Below are positions 19,049-29,232 of a stretch of DNA of 41,713 bases, one piece after another. The notes beneath the pieces were generated by a model. It saw only the letters and a program-made list of their open reading frames with translations, ran no database searches and was not told the DNA's origin. This stretch comes from Flavobacteriales bacterium CG_4_9_14_3_um_filter_40_17. Its GTDB lineage: Bacteria > Bacteroidota > Bacteroidia > Flavobacteriales > Flavobacteriaceae. Numbering within the stretch: the stretch's first letter is position 1; the number at the start of each line of letters is the position of its first letter. Position numbers and translations under genes: made by a program. Location of the stretch: the NCBI GenBank assembly GCA_002790195.1, contig PFUR01000082.1, positions 1 to 41,713 of the forward strand. Direction: 5' to 3'.

Positions 19049-19073
19049 AACTAAAAATAACGATAAAATAAGC

Positions 19074-19532
19074 ATGGCTAAATCCCAACAAAGTTTTGGT
19101 AAAAAAGAAAAAGAAAAATTACGCATCAAGAAGCGTCAGGATAAAGAATTGCGAAAAATTGACCGAAAGGCCAATGCAAAGGGAGGCGGTTTTGAGAATA
19201 TGATTGCCTATGTAGATGAATATGGACAAATAACTGATACACCGCCGGATCCATCCAAAAAAATTATTGTGGATGCTGAAAGCATCGAAATTGGTATCCC
19301 CAAAAGAGCCAAGGAAGAAGAAGTTGATCCGATTAGAAAAGGCAAAATAGACTATTTCAACGATTCCAAAGGTTTCGGATTTATTAAAGAAAATGGAACT
19401 CAGGAGAAATACTTTGTTCACGCCAGTGGCATGATTGACGACCTAAAAGAAGGTGATGCCGTTTCTTTTGAATTGGAAAGAGGCATGAAAGGAATGAATG
19501 CAGTCCGCGTAAAAAGGGTGGCTACCAGCTGA
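19074..19532 (+). CDS. cold-shock-domain protein with basic N-terminal extension
   Basis: A 152-residue protein. The C-terminal cold shock domain (about 87-150) carries both RNA-binding motifs: KGFGFI (99-104) and YFVHAS (113-118). The first 40 residues are highly charged (GKKEKEKLRIKKRQDKELRK), followed by an acidic linker, unlike 65-70-residue CspA proteins. This longer form is common in Flavobacteriia. It probably binds single-stranded RNA or acts as an RNA chaperone. It has its own promoter and long leader. Its last codons overlap, tail to tail, the remnant of a dehydrogenase gene on the other strand. Confidence 0.88.
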   Translation: MAKSQQSFGKKEKEKLRIKKRQDKELRKIDRKANAKGGGFENMIAYVDEYGQITDTPPDPSKKIIVDAESIEIGIPKRAKEEEVDPIRKGKIDYFNDSKGFGFIKENGTQEKYFVHASGMIDDLKEGDAVSFELERGMKGMNAVRVKRVATS

Positions 19533-19850
19533 TTTCAAAATGAATTTCACCGCCATATTTCAAAACCGTTTTCCTAATATTTTCAACAATTTTAGGCAGT
19601 TTATTGGTGCCGATATGCGGGTGTGAATACACAAGATTTTGCTCGGTGACGCCATGAAATACAAAGTTTTCAAAAACCCTACGCACATTACCGCATTTTA
19701 AACTTCGGGTATATAATTTTCCATCACAATAAGTTCCGGTGCCGCCTTCACCAAAACAATAATTGGAATCTCCGTTAACAATATGAAATTGGTTTATGGC
19801 ACGCAAATCTCGCCTTCTTAGGTTGCGTTGCGGAAGAATTTTATTATATT
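19522..19850 (-). pseudogene. fragment of a COG2509-type FAD-dependent dehydrogenase
   Basis: The minus strand reads RRRDLRAINQFHIVN, then SNYCFGEGGTGTYCDGKLY, then HPHIGTNKLPKI. These are hallmark motifs of the NAD(P)/FAD-dependent dehydrogenase family COG2509, whose members have about 510-520 residues. Only about 105 residues from the first third remain. There is no start, the N-terminal Rossmann motif is missing, and the frame stops at FEISW, inside the end of the cold-shock gene. The upstream side abuts the IS end at about 19857. The gene was probably lost by IS-associated deletion. Confidence 0.8.
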
Positions 19851-19855
19851 TAGTC

Positions 19856-21286
<1,431 letters not shown>

Positions 21287-21398
21287 TAATTACAACCTGA
21301 AAAATACCCGCAACAGTGTATTTTTGATACCGGAAGGAAAGGTAGACGAAAGAATCTTAGCCCATTTCTTATTGCACAATGGCATATTAAATGGAAGA

Positions 21399-23429
21399 CT
21401 ATTTACGATTTTTATAATAATCGAACCAACTTAATATGGAAGCCGTTTTACTCATCAACATACTCGGCCGGTTTACCAAGCCATGTGAAGCATTTGGAAT
21501 TCTGACCATGGCGGTTTCGACACCCTGAAGTTTTAGAGCGGCGTAGTATTGCTCCGACTCACTGATAGGTGTTCGGAAATCTTGCTCTCCGGTCAGTAGC
21601 ATGGTTGGTGTTTTGACATTTCCAACCAGCGAGATAGGGGAGCGTTTTAGGTAATTTTCGGGTGTTTCCCACGGTTTGCCTGGAAACCAATATTTGCTAA
21701 AAAACCCGATACCATCTGAATGCAGTACAAAACTGTACCAATTGATAACTGGTTTGGCGACTACAGCAGCTTTAAAACGGTCGGTTTTGCCGACTATCCA
21801 AGCCGTCAATACACCACCACCACTACCGCCGGTTACAAACAAGTTGTTTGAATCAATGTAGCCTTTGCTAATTACAGCATCGACACCGGACATCAGGTCA
21901 TCATAGTCGTGATTAGGATAATCGTGGTGAATTGAATTGCCAAATTCCTGACCGTAGCCTGTACTGCCTCTCGGGTTGCTGTACAAAACAACATAACTGG
22001 CGGCAGCATATTCTTGAATTTCATAAGCAAAAGCCGGTCCGTACATAGCAAAGGGCCCTCCGTGAATTTCCAAAATAAACGGATATTTTTTATTGGGATT
22101 AAAATCCGGCGGTGTTACAATCCAACCTTGGATGTCTTTGCCGTCAAAAGACGATTTCCACCAAACTTCTTCCACTTTTCCTAATTTTCTGTAGGAAAAC
22201 AAATCGTCATTGAGCCGAGTCAACCGGTTGGTTTTGCCCTCTGCCCACACTGCTAAATCTGCCGGATGTTCCGATCCGCCTAAGGTGTAGGCAAACCGGT
22301 TGTTGTTTGAAACAGTGTAAGTACCTGAATTATAAGGTCTTCCCAAATCAAGTCCACCCAATCCATCGGTGATGGTTCTGATTTTTCCGGTGAGAGCTAC
22401 ATGGCTAATCTTGTTGCTTCCTTTTTCATCATATTGAAAATAAATGCCTTTGCCGTTGGTTTCCCATAGAGGATTGGACACGTCCCTATCTAAGGAAACA
22501 GTCAGTTTTTTTACCCCGCTGCCATCTGCATTCATTACATAGAGATTCGTCACTTGATAGCCCTGAAAACTATCGTCAAAACCAGTAAAGGCAATATGTT
22601 GGCCATCGGGTGAAAAAACAGGGTCGCTATCAGGCCCAAAACGGTTGGTAAGTGCTTTGACACTTCCATCGGACAAACGAAGTTGATAGATTTCTGAATT
22701 GAGTGTTTCAAAATCGTGATTTTCGTGAAGATTGGCTGAAAAAACAAGACTGTTTCCGTCTTTAGTCCAAACCGGATTTCCGTAGTCATTCTCGGTAAAT
22801 GTCCACTGGCGGGCGGTACCTCCATCTAAACCAATTGTGAAAATCTGCTGATGACCTGGTTTGAGATAACCTTGGCCGTCACCACGATAATTCACCTCAT
22901 CAATATAGACAGGTGGGGCGTTCCACTGAGCACCTTCCGGTTTGGCCGGTATATTCAGCAATGATTTTTTAGATGTCGGGACAAACTGTGTAAAAGCTAA
23001 TTGAGTTCCATCTGCCGACCATGAAACAGCTCCTGGCGGGTTGGAGCTGTTGGTTAAAGCGATGGTTGTTTGGGTATCATAATAATAAACAAAGAGCTTG
23101 GTTTTTTCATCTTGCCCATTGGAAAGAAAAGCTATTCTTTTGCCATCACTTGACCAGCGAGGAGCGTAATCCCGTTGATTGCCCTGTGTAATAGGCCTGT
23201 TTTGTGAGCCATCCGTATTGATTATCCACAGGTTAGAATAATCGCGGTCTGCCATGATATCTTTGAAATTCCGAACATAAACAATCCGGTTGCCATCTGG
23301 TGAAATTTGAGGATCGGAAATGTATTCCAAATCAAAAAGATCGGTAAGTTGTAAGTTTGTTTGTACTTGGCTGTAACCGAAGTGGAAAACCAACAAGATT
23401 AGCAATAGATGTCTGTAAGTAGTTTTCAT
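21399..23429 (-). CDS. S9 family peptidase (prolyl oligopeptidase superfamily), exported
   Basis: A 676-residue serine peptidase with an N-terminal signal peptide (MKTTYRHLLLILLVFHFGYS). A beta-propeller built of WD40-like/TolB-like repeats (SPDGNRIVYV, SSDGKRIAFLS, SPDGQHIAFTG) is followed by a C-terminal alpha/beta-hydrolase. The triad is visible: S536 in TGGSGGG, D617 in GEQDFRTP, H649 in NASHGL. It resembles S9C acylaminoacyl/dipeptidyl peptidases and probably cleaves peptides in the periplasm. The ATG at 23429 is chosen because the -7 box lies 37-44 nt upstream of it, which excludes the longer opening at 23480. Its 3' end lies next to the decayed IS region. Confidence 0.92.
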   Translation of the reverse strand: MKTTYRHLLLILLVFHFGYSQVQTNLQLTDLFDLEYISDPQISPDGNRIVYVRNFKDIMADRDYSNLWIINTDGSQNRPITQGNQRDYAPRWSSDGKRIAFLSNGQDEKTKLFVYYYDTQTTIALTNSSNPPGAVSWSADGTQLAFTQFVPTSKKSLLNIPAKPEGAQWNAPPVYIDEVNYRGDGQGYLKPGHQQIFTIGLDGGTARQWTFTENDYGNPVWTKDGNSLVFSANLHENHDFETLNSEIYQLRLSDGSVKALTNRFGPDSDPVFSPDGQHIAFTGFDDSFQGYQVTNLYVMNADGSGVKKLTVSLDRDVSNPLWETNGKGIYFQYDEKGSNKISHVALTGKIRTITDGLGGLDLGRPYNSGTYTVSNNNRFAYTLGGSEHPADLAVWAEGKTNRLTRLNDDLFSYRKLGKVEEVWWKSSFDGKDIQGWIVTPPDFNPNKKYPFILEIHGGPFAMYGPAFAYEIQEYAAASYVVLYSNPRGSTGYGQEFGNSIHHDYPNHDYDDLMSGVDAVISKGYIDSNNLFVTGGSGGGVLTAWIVGKTDRFKAAVVAKPVINWYSFVLHSDGIGFFSKYWFPGKPWETPENYLKRSPISLVGNVKTPTMLLTGEQDFRTPISESEQYYAALKLQGVETAMVRIPNASHGLVNRPSMLMSKTASILSWFDYYKNRK

Positions 23430-23465
23430 AAGAGTTAAGGCATTGGTTAGGTTTATAAAGATAAT

Positions 23466-23473
23466 CAAATGTA
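23466..23473 (-). promoter_or_regulatory. -7 box of the S9 peptidase gene
   Basis: On the minus strand TACATTTG fits TAnnTTTG, leaving a leader of roughly 30 nt before the ATG at 23429. No good -33 TTG at proper spacing. Confidence 0.5.
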
Positions 23474-23607
23474 GATTCAATTTTTTAAAACTAAAACATT
23501 TTTATCGACCTGGAATTTTAAAATCAAAGCTTTTGATACATCCGGATATTTTATAAAGATAGGCGATTTCCAATTCTGCTTTCATTTGCCTTGACGGAAG
23601 CCAGCTT

Positions 23608-24816
23608 TTAGTTGACAATCTTTAACCTTACCGGTTTTTCAAGGATTATAAAGTAAACAATGACGAGTAGAGTTACGCATGCGATCATTAAAAAAGCAAT
23701 TTTGGCTCCTAACCAAAACCAAATAAATCCTGTCAGTGAACTGGCTATCATGTTGCATAGACTCTGTAATCCGGTGAAATTGCCAATGGCAGTCGCGGTG
23801 TCTTTCGGGTCGATTATGTTGGAGATCCAAGCTTTTGAAATTCCCTCGGTGGCAGCAGCATAGATTCCGTACAAAAAAAAGAGTCCGAAAAAGAAGTATA
23901 AGCGGGTGTTTATGGACATACCAAAATATACGATGGCAAACAGGGCAAGCCCGAAGACGAAGATTATTTTTAGACCAATTTTATCTGCTAAAATTCCGAG
24001 AGGAAAGGCAAATAAAGCATAGACCAGATTGTAGAATATATAAATTCCTATAACCATTGTATCGCTAAGCCCTGCTTGTTTTGCTTGAAGCAATAGGAAA
24101 ACATCCGAACTGTTGAATAGCGTAAACATCAACAGGCCGATGACCAATTTTCTATATGCGGCAGGGCTAGTTTTCCAATAGTTTAGAAAGGAGAAGAAGG
24201 GTGTTTTTATTTGGGTTTTGTGCTTGGCTGTTTGTTTCTCTTTGAGATAGAAGGAGGTAAGCACGGCAAGTAGTCCGGGAACAAATGCAATAAAAAAAAG
24301 GGTTTTGTAGTCTTCCGGGAAATAATATAAGTAGAGCAATGCTAAGCAAGGTCCAATCACGGCTCCTAAAGTATCCATCGAACGGTGAAATCCGAAAATC
24401 TTTCCTTTGGTTTGTGGTGTCGCTTCGTCTGAAAGCAAGGCATCTCGCGCTCCCGTACGGATTCCCTTTCCGAAACGATCGACGGTTCGTGCAAAAAATA
24501 TCCAAATCGGGAAAACAAATAATGCCATCATTGGTTTTGAAACGGCACTAAACGCGTATCCTAATTGTACAAAAGGAACGCGCCTGCCGGACATATCCGA
24601 ACGTTTGCCAAAATAGCCTTTACTCAACCCCGCGGTGGCTTCGGCAACACCTTCTAATAGGCCGATGAGTAGAACGGAAAACCCTAATGTCTTCAGGTAG
24701 ATTGGCAGGATGGGATACAACATTTCGCTAGCGGTGTCCGTAAACAAGCTTACGAGTGAAATTATCCAAACCGTTTTAGTAATGTTTTTCAAAGATATTA
24801 TTTTTAACTTACTCAC
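23608..24816 (-). CDS. MFS transporter
   Basis: A 402-residue major facilitator with about 12 hydrophobic segments. A characteristic loop is DRFGKGIRTGARDALLSDEA (about 113-132), seen in a subgroup of MFS proteins widespread in bacteria, and GKRSDMSGRRVPF corresponds to the loop 2-3 motif A. The substrate cannot be told from sequence. The start is GTG at 24816 (MSKLKIISLKN); no ATG lies close by in frame before the first membrane segment. It has no obvious operon partner, since the S9 gene downstream has its own promoter. Confidence 0.88.
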   Translation of the reverse strand: MSKLKIISLKNITKTVWIISLVSLFTDTASEMLYPILPIYLKTLGFSVLLIGLLEGVAEATAGLSKGYFGKRSDMSGRRVPFVQLGYAFSAVSKPMMALFVFPIWIFFARTVDRFGKGIRTGARDALLSDEATPQTKGKIFGFHRSMDTLGAVIGPCLALLYLYYFPEDYKTLFFIAFVPGLLAVLTSFYLKEKQTAKHKTQIKTPFFSFLNYWKTSPAAYRKLVIGLLMFTLFNSSDVFLLLQAKQAGLSDTMVIGIYIFYNLVYALFAFPLGILADKIGLKIIFVFGLALFAIVYFGMSINTRLYFFFGLFFLYGIYAAATEGISKAWISNIIDPKDTATAIGNFTGLQSLCNMIASSLTGFIWFWLGAKIAFLMIACVTLLVIVYFIILEKPVRLKIVN

Positions 24817-25148
24817 TCAAAAAAACATAGAGCCGAAAAAATTGAATATTGAAAAGCTTGCGAATAAATCTACATTAACTTTGTAATACATCCATCTTAC
24901 AACTTCAAACGTCTGACTACTATCTCTTGACTTCTGATTTCCCAACCGCTATTCATTCCCTTTAATGACTGATTCCTTTGTCATCAATTTATGGGGTCAT
25001 GAAGGTTTCATTGCTATGAGCATCAGGATGGTCAAATGTATAAAATAGTTGTGTGATTCCATTCTTAATTAAAACAACTGCGTTTTTGATTTAACAAAAA
25101 AAAGACATCTTGTGGGATGTCTTTTTTCTAAATAACAAATTAAATTAC
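24817..25148. other. 332-bp intergenic region with terminator and an orphan protein-like reading stretch
   Basis: Contains the upstream region of the MFS gene and the terminator of the AhpD-like gene. On the minus strand 24989-25087 reads a coherent open stretch without an ATG (NAVVLIKNGITQLFYTF, then DHPDAHSNETFMTP, stop). It looks like the end of a lost gene but I cannot name a family. Nothing else was seen. Confidence 0.35.
25098..25127 (-). terminator. terminator downstream of the AhpD-like gene
   Basis: Perfect 12-bp stem AAAAAAGACATC / GATGTCTTTTTT with a 6-nt loop, T-rich on both strands, 22 nt beyond the stop of the minus-strand gene. Confidence 0.85.
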
Positions 25149-25742
25149 TCAGGATATTTGAGCAGTCTGTTCGGGTGCTGTCCACACACGGCTTTGGAAG
25201 GCAGCATCGGGCACGGTATGGAAAATGTGGTTAGAATAGTTACTGATGATTTTGACGGATATAGCCAAAATAATCTCGAGAATTTGTGTTTCGTTGTAAC
25301 CTGCAGCTAAAAATCCCTCAACATCTTCAGGTGCTGGATTTCCTTTTTTGGTGACCATGGTTTTGGTAAAATCGCTCAAAGCACTTAACTTTTTGTCAGC
25401 AATTGGAAAACCGGCACGAAGGGCATCGGTCACATCTTTGGGTACTTTGGAAGATACATCAGCTAAGAAACTATGGGCAGCCATACAATATTCGCATTGG
25501 TTGACAAAACTGATGGAAAGAAATACAACTTCAAGCTCCGCAGAAGTAAAGGTGCTGTTTTTTCGGAGAGCAGCGTAGCCATGACGGTAAGTACTCAACA
25601 AATCGGGGAAGTTGGCCATGTTTCCATACATGGTTGGAATCATTCCCATTTCTTTTTTGGCAGCCGTAAGCAATTCTTTGGCTTGTTCATTTTCTGCATC
25701 GAGTCCCAAGGTTGGGAGGGTTGTTTTAAATACATTTTTCAT
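25149..25742 (-). CDS. carboxymuconolactone decarboxylase / AhpD-like family protein
   Basis: A 197-residue protein of the AhpD/CMD fold. The redox motif C83-x-x-C86 with H90 (QCEYCMAAH) is the AhpD-type peroxidatic signature, suggesting alkylhydroperoxidase activity in the cytoplasm. It lies 25 nt downstream of a TetR-family gene in one operon; this pairing is frequent for AhpD-like proteins induced by electrophiles or organic peroxides. A good terminator follows. The substrate is unknown. Confidence 0.85.
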   Translation of the reverse strand: MKNVFKTTLPTLGLDAENEQAKELLTAAKKEMGMIPTMYGNMANFPDLLSTYRHGYAALRKNSTFTSAELEVVFLSISFVNQCEYCMAAHSFLADVSSKVPKDVTDALRAGFPIADKKLSALSDFTKTMVTKKGNPAPEDVEGFLAAGYNETQILEIILAISVKIISNYSNHIFHTVPDAAFQSRVWTAPEQTAQIS

Positions 25743-25767
25743 AACATATTGGGTTTAAATTAAACAA

Positions 25768-26373
25768 TTAATATTCAAATTTTAGTTTCTTTTGAGTCAA
25801 CAAAAAACGGAGATGTAGCGAAAAAAAATCGCGTAAAGGTTCATCAGTCTGCACAACTTTCATTCGGGCGACTACGCCATAAAAAGCATCTAAAATAAAG
25901 TCAGCCAAGGCCGAAGCTTCAAAATTTTTATCGATTAAACTTGCTTCTTGGGCTTCCATAACAAACGCCGCAAGTGCTGATTTAATCCGGTTTTTGGCTC
26001 GAAAAACAATGGTTGCCAAATTTTTATTATCAGCAGACACTTCTGTTGATAAGTTTCCTAATAAACAAGAATTTTTATAACCGTCTTGTTTGTGTTTTTC
26101 CGCCAATTGGGCAAAGTAGCTTTCTATTTTTTCAAAACCATTCAGGGCAGAATCCTCTCTCAAAGAATTCAAAATAGTAAGCAGGCTATCGGTATATTGT
26201 TCAACAGCCTGAAGAGTAAATTGCTCTTTGCTTTCAAAAAAGTTGTAAAAAGAACCTTTTGGAATACTACATTCCTTGAGGATTTCCGTGATGCCGGTAT
26301 GGTGATAACCTCCTCGGCACATCAGCGAAATGCCTTTTTCCAGAATGTCTTTTTTTTGGTATTTTTTCCGCAT
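25768..26373 (-). CDS. TetR/AcrR family transcriptional regulator
   Basis: A 201-residue repressor. The N-terminal helix-turn-helix is seen in ILEKGISLMCRGGYHHTG, then ITEILKECSIPKGSFYNFF, with the KGSFYNFFESKEQF recognition segment. The C-terminal part has GCLLGN-like NSCLLGNLSTEV, typical of the YxaF/NemR-type branch. The ATG at 26373 is chosen; the longer opening at 26382 is a TTG. It probably represses its own operon with the AhpD-like gene via the palindrome just upstream, and senses a small reactive or hydrophobic ligand. Both inferences come from context. Confidence 0.88.
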   Translation of the reverse strand: MRKKYQKKDILEKGISLMCRGGYHHTGITEILKECSIPKGSFYNFFESKEQFTLQAVEQYTDSLLTILNSLREDSALNGFEKIESYFAQLAEKHKQDGYKNSCLLGNLSTEVSADNKNLATIVFRAKNRIKSALAAFVMEAQEASLIDKNFEASALADFILDAFYGVVARMKVVQTDEPLRDFFSLHLRFLLTQKKLKFEY

Positions 26374-26383
26374 AACTTTCAAT

Positions 26384-26395
26384 TAGACCGTCCTA
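26384..26395. promoter_or_regulatory. probable operator of the TetR regulator
   Basis: TAGACCGTCCTA is an imperfect palindrome (TAG...CTA outer arms, central CG) 10 nt upstream of the TetR ATG. The AGACC half-site resembles, from memory, operators of YxaF/LmrA- and NemR-type TetR proteins. No clear TAnnTTTG box was found near it. Confidence 0.45.
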
Positions 26396-26708
26396 CTTAA
26401 TAATCCTTACAGTAGTTTTAAATAATTTTGAATAAAATGTGCAGGTGATTGTGAAGTGTCTTAAAATTAATATACTATCAAAAAGTATAAACTATAAAAA
26501 AGACTCAATTATAGACAAGATTTTTTAATATAAATATTGAAATCAGAAATTTGGGCAACTTGAATTTTGTTGATTAATTGTGGTTTTTTTAATCCTATTT
26601 ACACTCATTTTAATTATAAAATATACCGAATACCAGCCGTGCAAAAAGTATTTTGCTAAGGCCGGTTTTTGCATTAAAATATTGATTTTAAGATTCAAGG
26701 TAGGCTTG
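26396..26708. other. 313-bp AT-rich intergenic region with inverted repeat
   Basis: Holds the upstream region of the TetR operon and the downstream region of the creatininase gene. TGCAAAAA (26640-26647) and TTTTTGCA (26666-26673) form an 8-bp inverted repeat around an 18-nt GC-richer loop. A 43-codon minus-strand frame (26543-26674, MQKPALAKYFLHGW...) starts beside it. It shows no family features and may belong to a dispersed repeat. Nothing else was seen. Confidence 0.35.
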
Positions 26709-27533
26709 TCAAAGCCCCGCCAAATCCCATTTTTTGATGATTTCCTGAATGAGATTCTCGACTTTATCGGTCACTTTTTTGTAGTATTCATCTGCTTTGG
26801 CCTGATTGAATTTTGGAAAGCCTTCTCTTTCTTTATATAGCCCGATAGAAGAAGGAAAAGGCACGGCAGCCCAAGTTCCGGTTTTAGGATATGGCGTTGT
26901 CATTTCGTCTGAATATTTTTCGGGGTGCACCAAAGTCGGATCAACGGCTTGAATGAAAGCGGTTTCGTTGAGCCCGGCGTGGCCACCATCTTGTCCAAAA
27001 ACTTCTTTGGTTTCATCTGAAGCAAATGACCACCAGTTGATGACCAAAGTCCGCACATTTTGTTCGATGGCAACTTCGGCTGCCACAGTTTGCAAAATAG
27101 CCGTTTGGCCACCACCGTGCCCGTTTAAGATGATGATATTCTTGAATCCGTTTTTAGCCAAACCTTCCAATATTTCTTTAACAAAAGGTCGATAAGCTTT
27201 TTCTGAAATCTGGAACGCACCCGGATAAGCTTCCATCGAACCGGTAATGCCGTAGGGTAGGGTTGGGGCTATCATGGCATTGGTGCGTTTTGCGATGGTG
27301 TGTGCCATGGCGGTAGGTGCGGTGTTGTCAGCGCCGTTGTTGATTACCCCATGTGGCTCGAGCGTACCGGTTGGCAACAACACGGTGTTAATTTTTGACG
27401 GAATAAATGCTTTAAATTCCATCCAATTGACGCGATCCATTTCGCGGGTAGAGATTTCGTCCGGGTTTTTTTGAGCAAACAGGATGGTCTGAGCTAGTAA
27501 AAATAAAAAAGCAGATTTGAGTATAGAATTCAT
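26709..27533 (-). CDS. exported creatininase-family amidohydrolase
   Basis: A 274-residue protein with a signal peptide (residues 1-20, ends ILFA-QK) and a creatininase fold. Metal-ligand motifs are present: E59 and H61 in GTLEPHG, D69 in NGADNTAP, H139 in NGHGG, E190 in GGHAGLNET. Family members hydrolyse cyclic or linear amides (creatinine, formamides such as FAPy) using two metal ions. Export to the periplasm is unusual for biosynthetic members and suggests a catabolic role. It lies 77 nt downstream of the TPR lipoprotein gene on the same strand and is probably in one operon. The substrate is unknown. Confidence 0.88.
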   Translation of the reverse strand: MNSILKSAFLFLLAQTILFAQKNPDEISTREMDRVNWMEFKAFIPSKINTVLLPTGTLEPHGVINNGADNTAPTAMAHTIAKRTNAMIAPTLPYGITGSMEAYPGAFQISEKAYRPFVKEILEGLAKNGFKNIIILNGHGGGQTAILQTVAAEVAIEQNVRTLVINWWSFASDETKEVFGQDGGHAGLNETAFIQAVDPTLVHPEKYSDEMTTPYPKTGTWAAVPFPSSIGLYKEREGFPKFNQAKADEYYKKVTDKVENLIQEIIKKWDLAGL

Positions 27534-27610
27534 GGAAATGGATTTATAGAAATAGAGGGAAATGGTTAAAGATGTATCGGATTTGATAGGTTTTCATAGA
27601 TTTTGAAGGT

Positions 27611-29122
27611 TTATTCTACTGCCTTTTCGATTCCTTGCAAGGCAAGTATTCGTTTTGGATTTTTATTTAATGTTAAGGTGTATTGTGCGGTTGCATCCGC
27701 ATTTCTTTTTAAATGGAGCAACCAATCGGCATAAAGCTCACGGGTGGGTTTTTGAACAGACGGAGGCCCGAAGGCGTAAATGATGCTTTCATCAAGGGCA
27801 ATGGACTTTAAAAAATATTCTTCCGCCAACATATTATTTTGCAACAAAGTTTCACGCAGCGCCTGCAATTGTTTTTGGCGTATTTGTGATTCAATCAAGT
27901 CTGTTTGGGTGGCCTCATCGCGGGTAACGGAGGAACAGAGTTTGATATTTGCGTTGGAAATAACGTAAGATTCTCTTTTAAAATCAACTGTCATGATGTC
28001 AATCACGCTATCTAATTGTTTTATATCCCCTTTTTTGAAGGCTTTCATTCCTTCCAGAAAATGATATTGCGAACGTATGGAAACATTTAGGTCGGATATG
28101 TTGATGGGAATATCGACAATTTCATTGCCCCAATCGTTCGTTTCCACCAGATAAGTACCTTTTAAAAAGACCAAATGGGAGCGCCCTCTCTTTGATGGTT
28201 TTTCGGAAGCGTATTGCGTCATTTGAAACACCATTTTCTTTGCTTCGTCCTTATTTTCTTTTTGAAGATACCCATATTCCAGCCGATGAAAGGAATGGTA
28301 TCCACGGGCATCATTGTCTAATTTTTTTCGTTCCATGCGGTTCAAACTTGCCTGATAAGAATTGATGTTGGAAGATATCACCTCATCCCACATACCCATC
28401 GCCAGATAAATATGTGAAGGCATGTGTAGCGCATGGCTGGCATCCGGAGCCACTTTGGCATAGGCATTGGCGGCATTTAATGCAAGGGAAGCATGATTGG
28501 GGTCATCATAGGAATGTATGAGATAATGCAACGCACCCGGATGATTGGGATTTTCTTGCAGGACACTTTCTGCAATTAGGGCGCTTTTACCATACACGTC
28601 ATAGTCTCTTTCCGGAACAGAACCTAATAAAGACAGCGCGTAAAAGGCAGCCACTTCATGGTTTACCGGGTATTTTTTTGATAAATCTCCCATAAAGCCC
28701 GCGTAGGCAACATCCCTTTCCGGTTTTGGCATGTTGGGTTGATAAAGAATTTGGACGGATTTGATAAAATCTTGCTCCAATTCGGTGGCTTGTTTTTTGA
28801 GATCAATATCTTTGAGTGGTATCAATGCTGCAACGGCATCTTCATAATCTTGTTCTGCCCACAAACCGTGGTTGTAGGTCATGGCTTCGCCCCAATAAGC
28901 CATAGCCATATTTGGGTCTTCTGCTTGTGCGCCCTTAAAAGCTTCCCTCGCATCTTCATATTCAAAGGAATGCAGCAATAATAATCCTTTCTCAAAGTAG
29001 GGCAGGGCAGATTCTTTCCCACTGATATGGATGTTTACGACACCGAGATAGCCTTTTTCGGGTTTGTTTTGCCGGCAAGAAAAGACAATCAGCAGGATGA
29101 AAATGGTTGTGATGGGTTTCAT
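27611..29122 (-). CDS. TPR-repeat lipoprotein
   Basis: A 503-residue protein with a lipoprotein signal (MKPITTIFILLIVFSC, lipobox LVFSC-like with Cys at 16), so probably membrane-anchored on the periplasmic side. TPR-like helix pairs begin with SALPYFEKGLLLLHSFEYEDA, then REAFKGAQAEDPNMAMAYWG, and return around NPNHPGALHYLIHSYDDP and HALHMPSHIYLAMGMWDE. The His-rich ALHMPSHIY and GALHYLIHSYDDP motifs recur in a family of exported TPR proteins of unknown function. The ATG at 29122 is preferred to 29167 because it starts the lipoprotein signal. Probably cotranscribed with the creatininase gene downstream. Confidence 0.82.
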   Translation of the reverse strand: MKPITTIFILLIVFSCRQNKPEKGYLGVVNIHISGKESALPYFEKGLLLLHSFEYEDAREAFKGAQAEDPNMAMAYWGEAMTYNHGLWAEQDYEDAVAALIPLKDIDLKKQATELEQDFIKSVQILYQPNMPKPERDVAYAGFMGDLSKKYPVNHEVAAFYALSLLGSVPERDYDVYGKSALIAESVLQENPNHPGALHYLIHSYDDPNHASLALNAANAYAKVAPDASHALHMPSHIYLAMGMWDEVISSNINSYQASLNRMERKKLDNDARGYHSFHRLEYGYLQKENKDEAKKMVFQMTQYASEKPSKRGRSHLVFLKGTYLVETNDWGNEIVDIPINISDLNVSIRSQYHFLEGMKAFKKGDIKQLDSVIDIMTVDFKRESYVISNANIKLCSSVTRDEATQTDLIESQIRQKQLQALRETLLQNNMLAEEYFLKSIALDESIIYAFGPPSVQKPTRELYADWLLHLKRNADATAQYTLTLNKNPKRILALQGIEKAVE

Positions 29123-29232
29123 ATATTGCTGGATATTATTTTTTTCGGTGGTTTTGCATTCGCTCATCGATTGAGACGATGGCCAGGTTCATTTCAAAGT
29201 GTAATAAATGAGATAAAAGCCGAAGCATGTAT

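Noticed and set aside
21290-21436. Plus-strand open stretch (NYNLKNTRNSVFLIPEGKVD...) just right of the IS
   Set aside because: It has no start codon, no recognisable family, and runs into the 3' end of the S9 peptidase gene on the other strand. It could be a relic, but I cannot support it.
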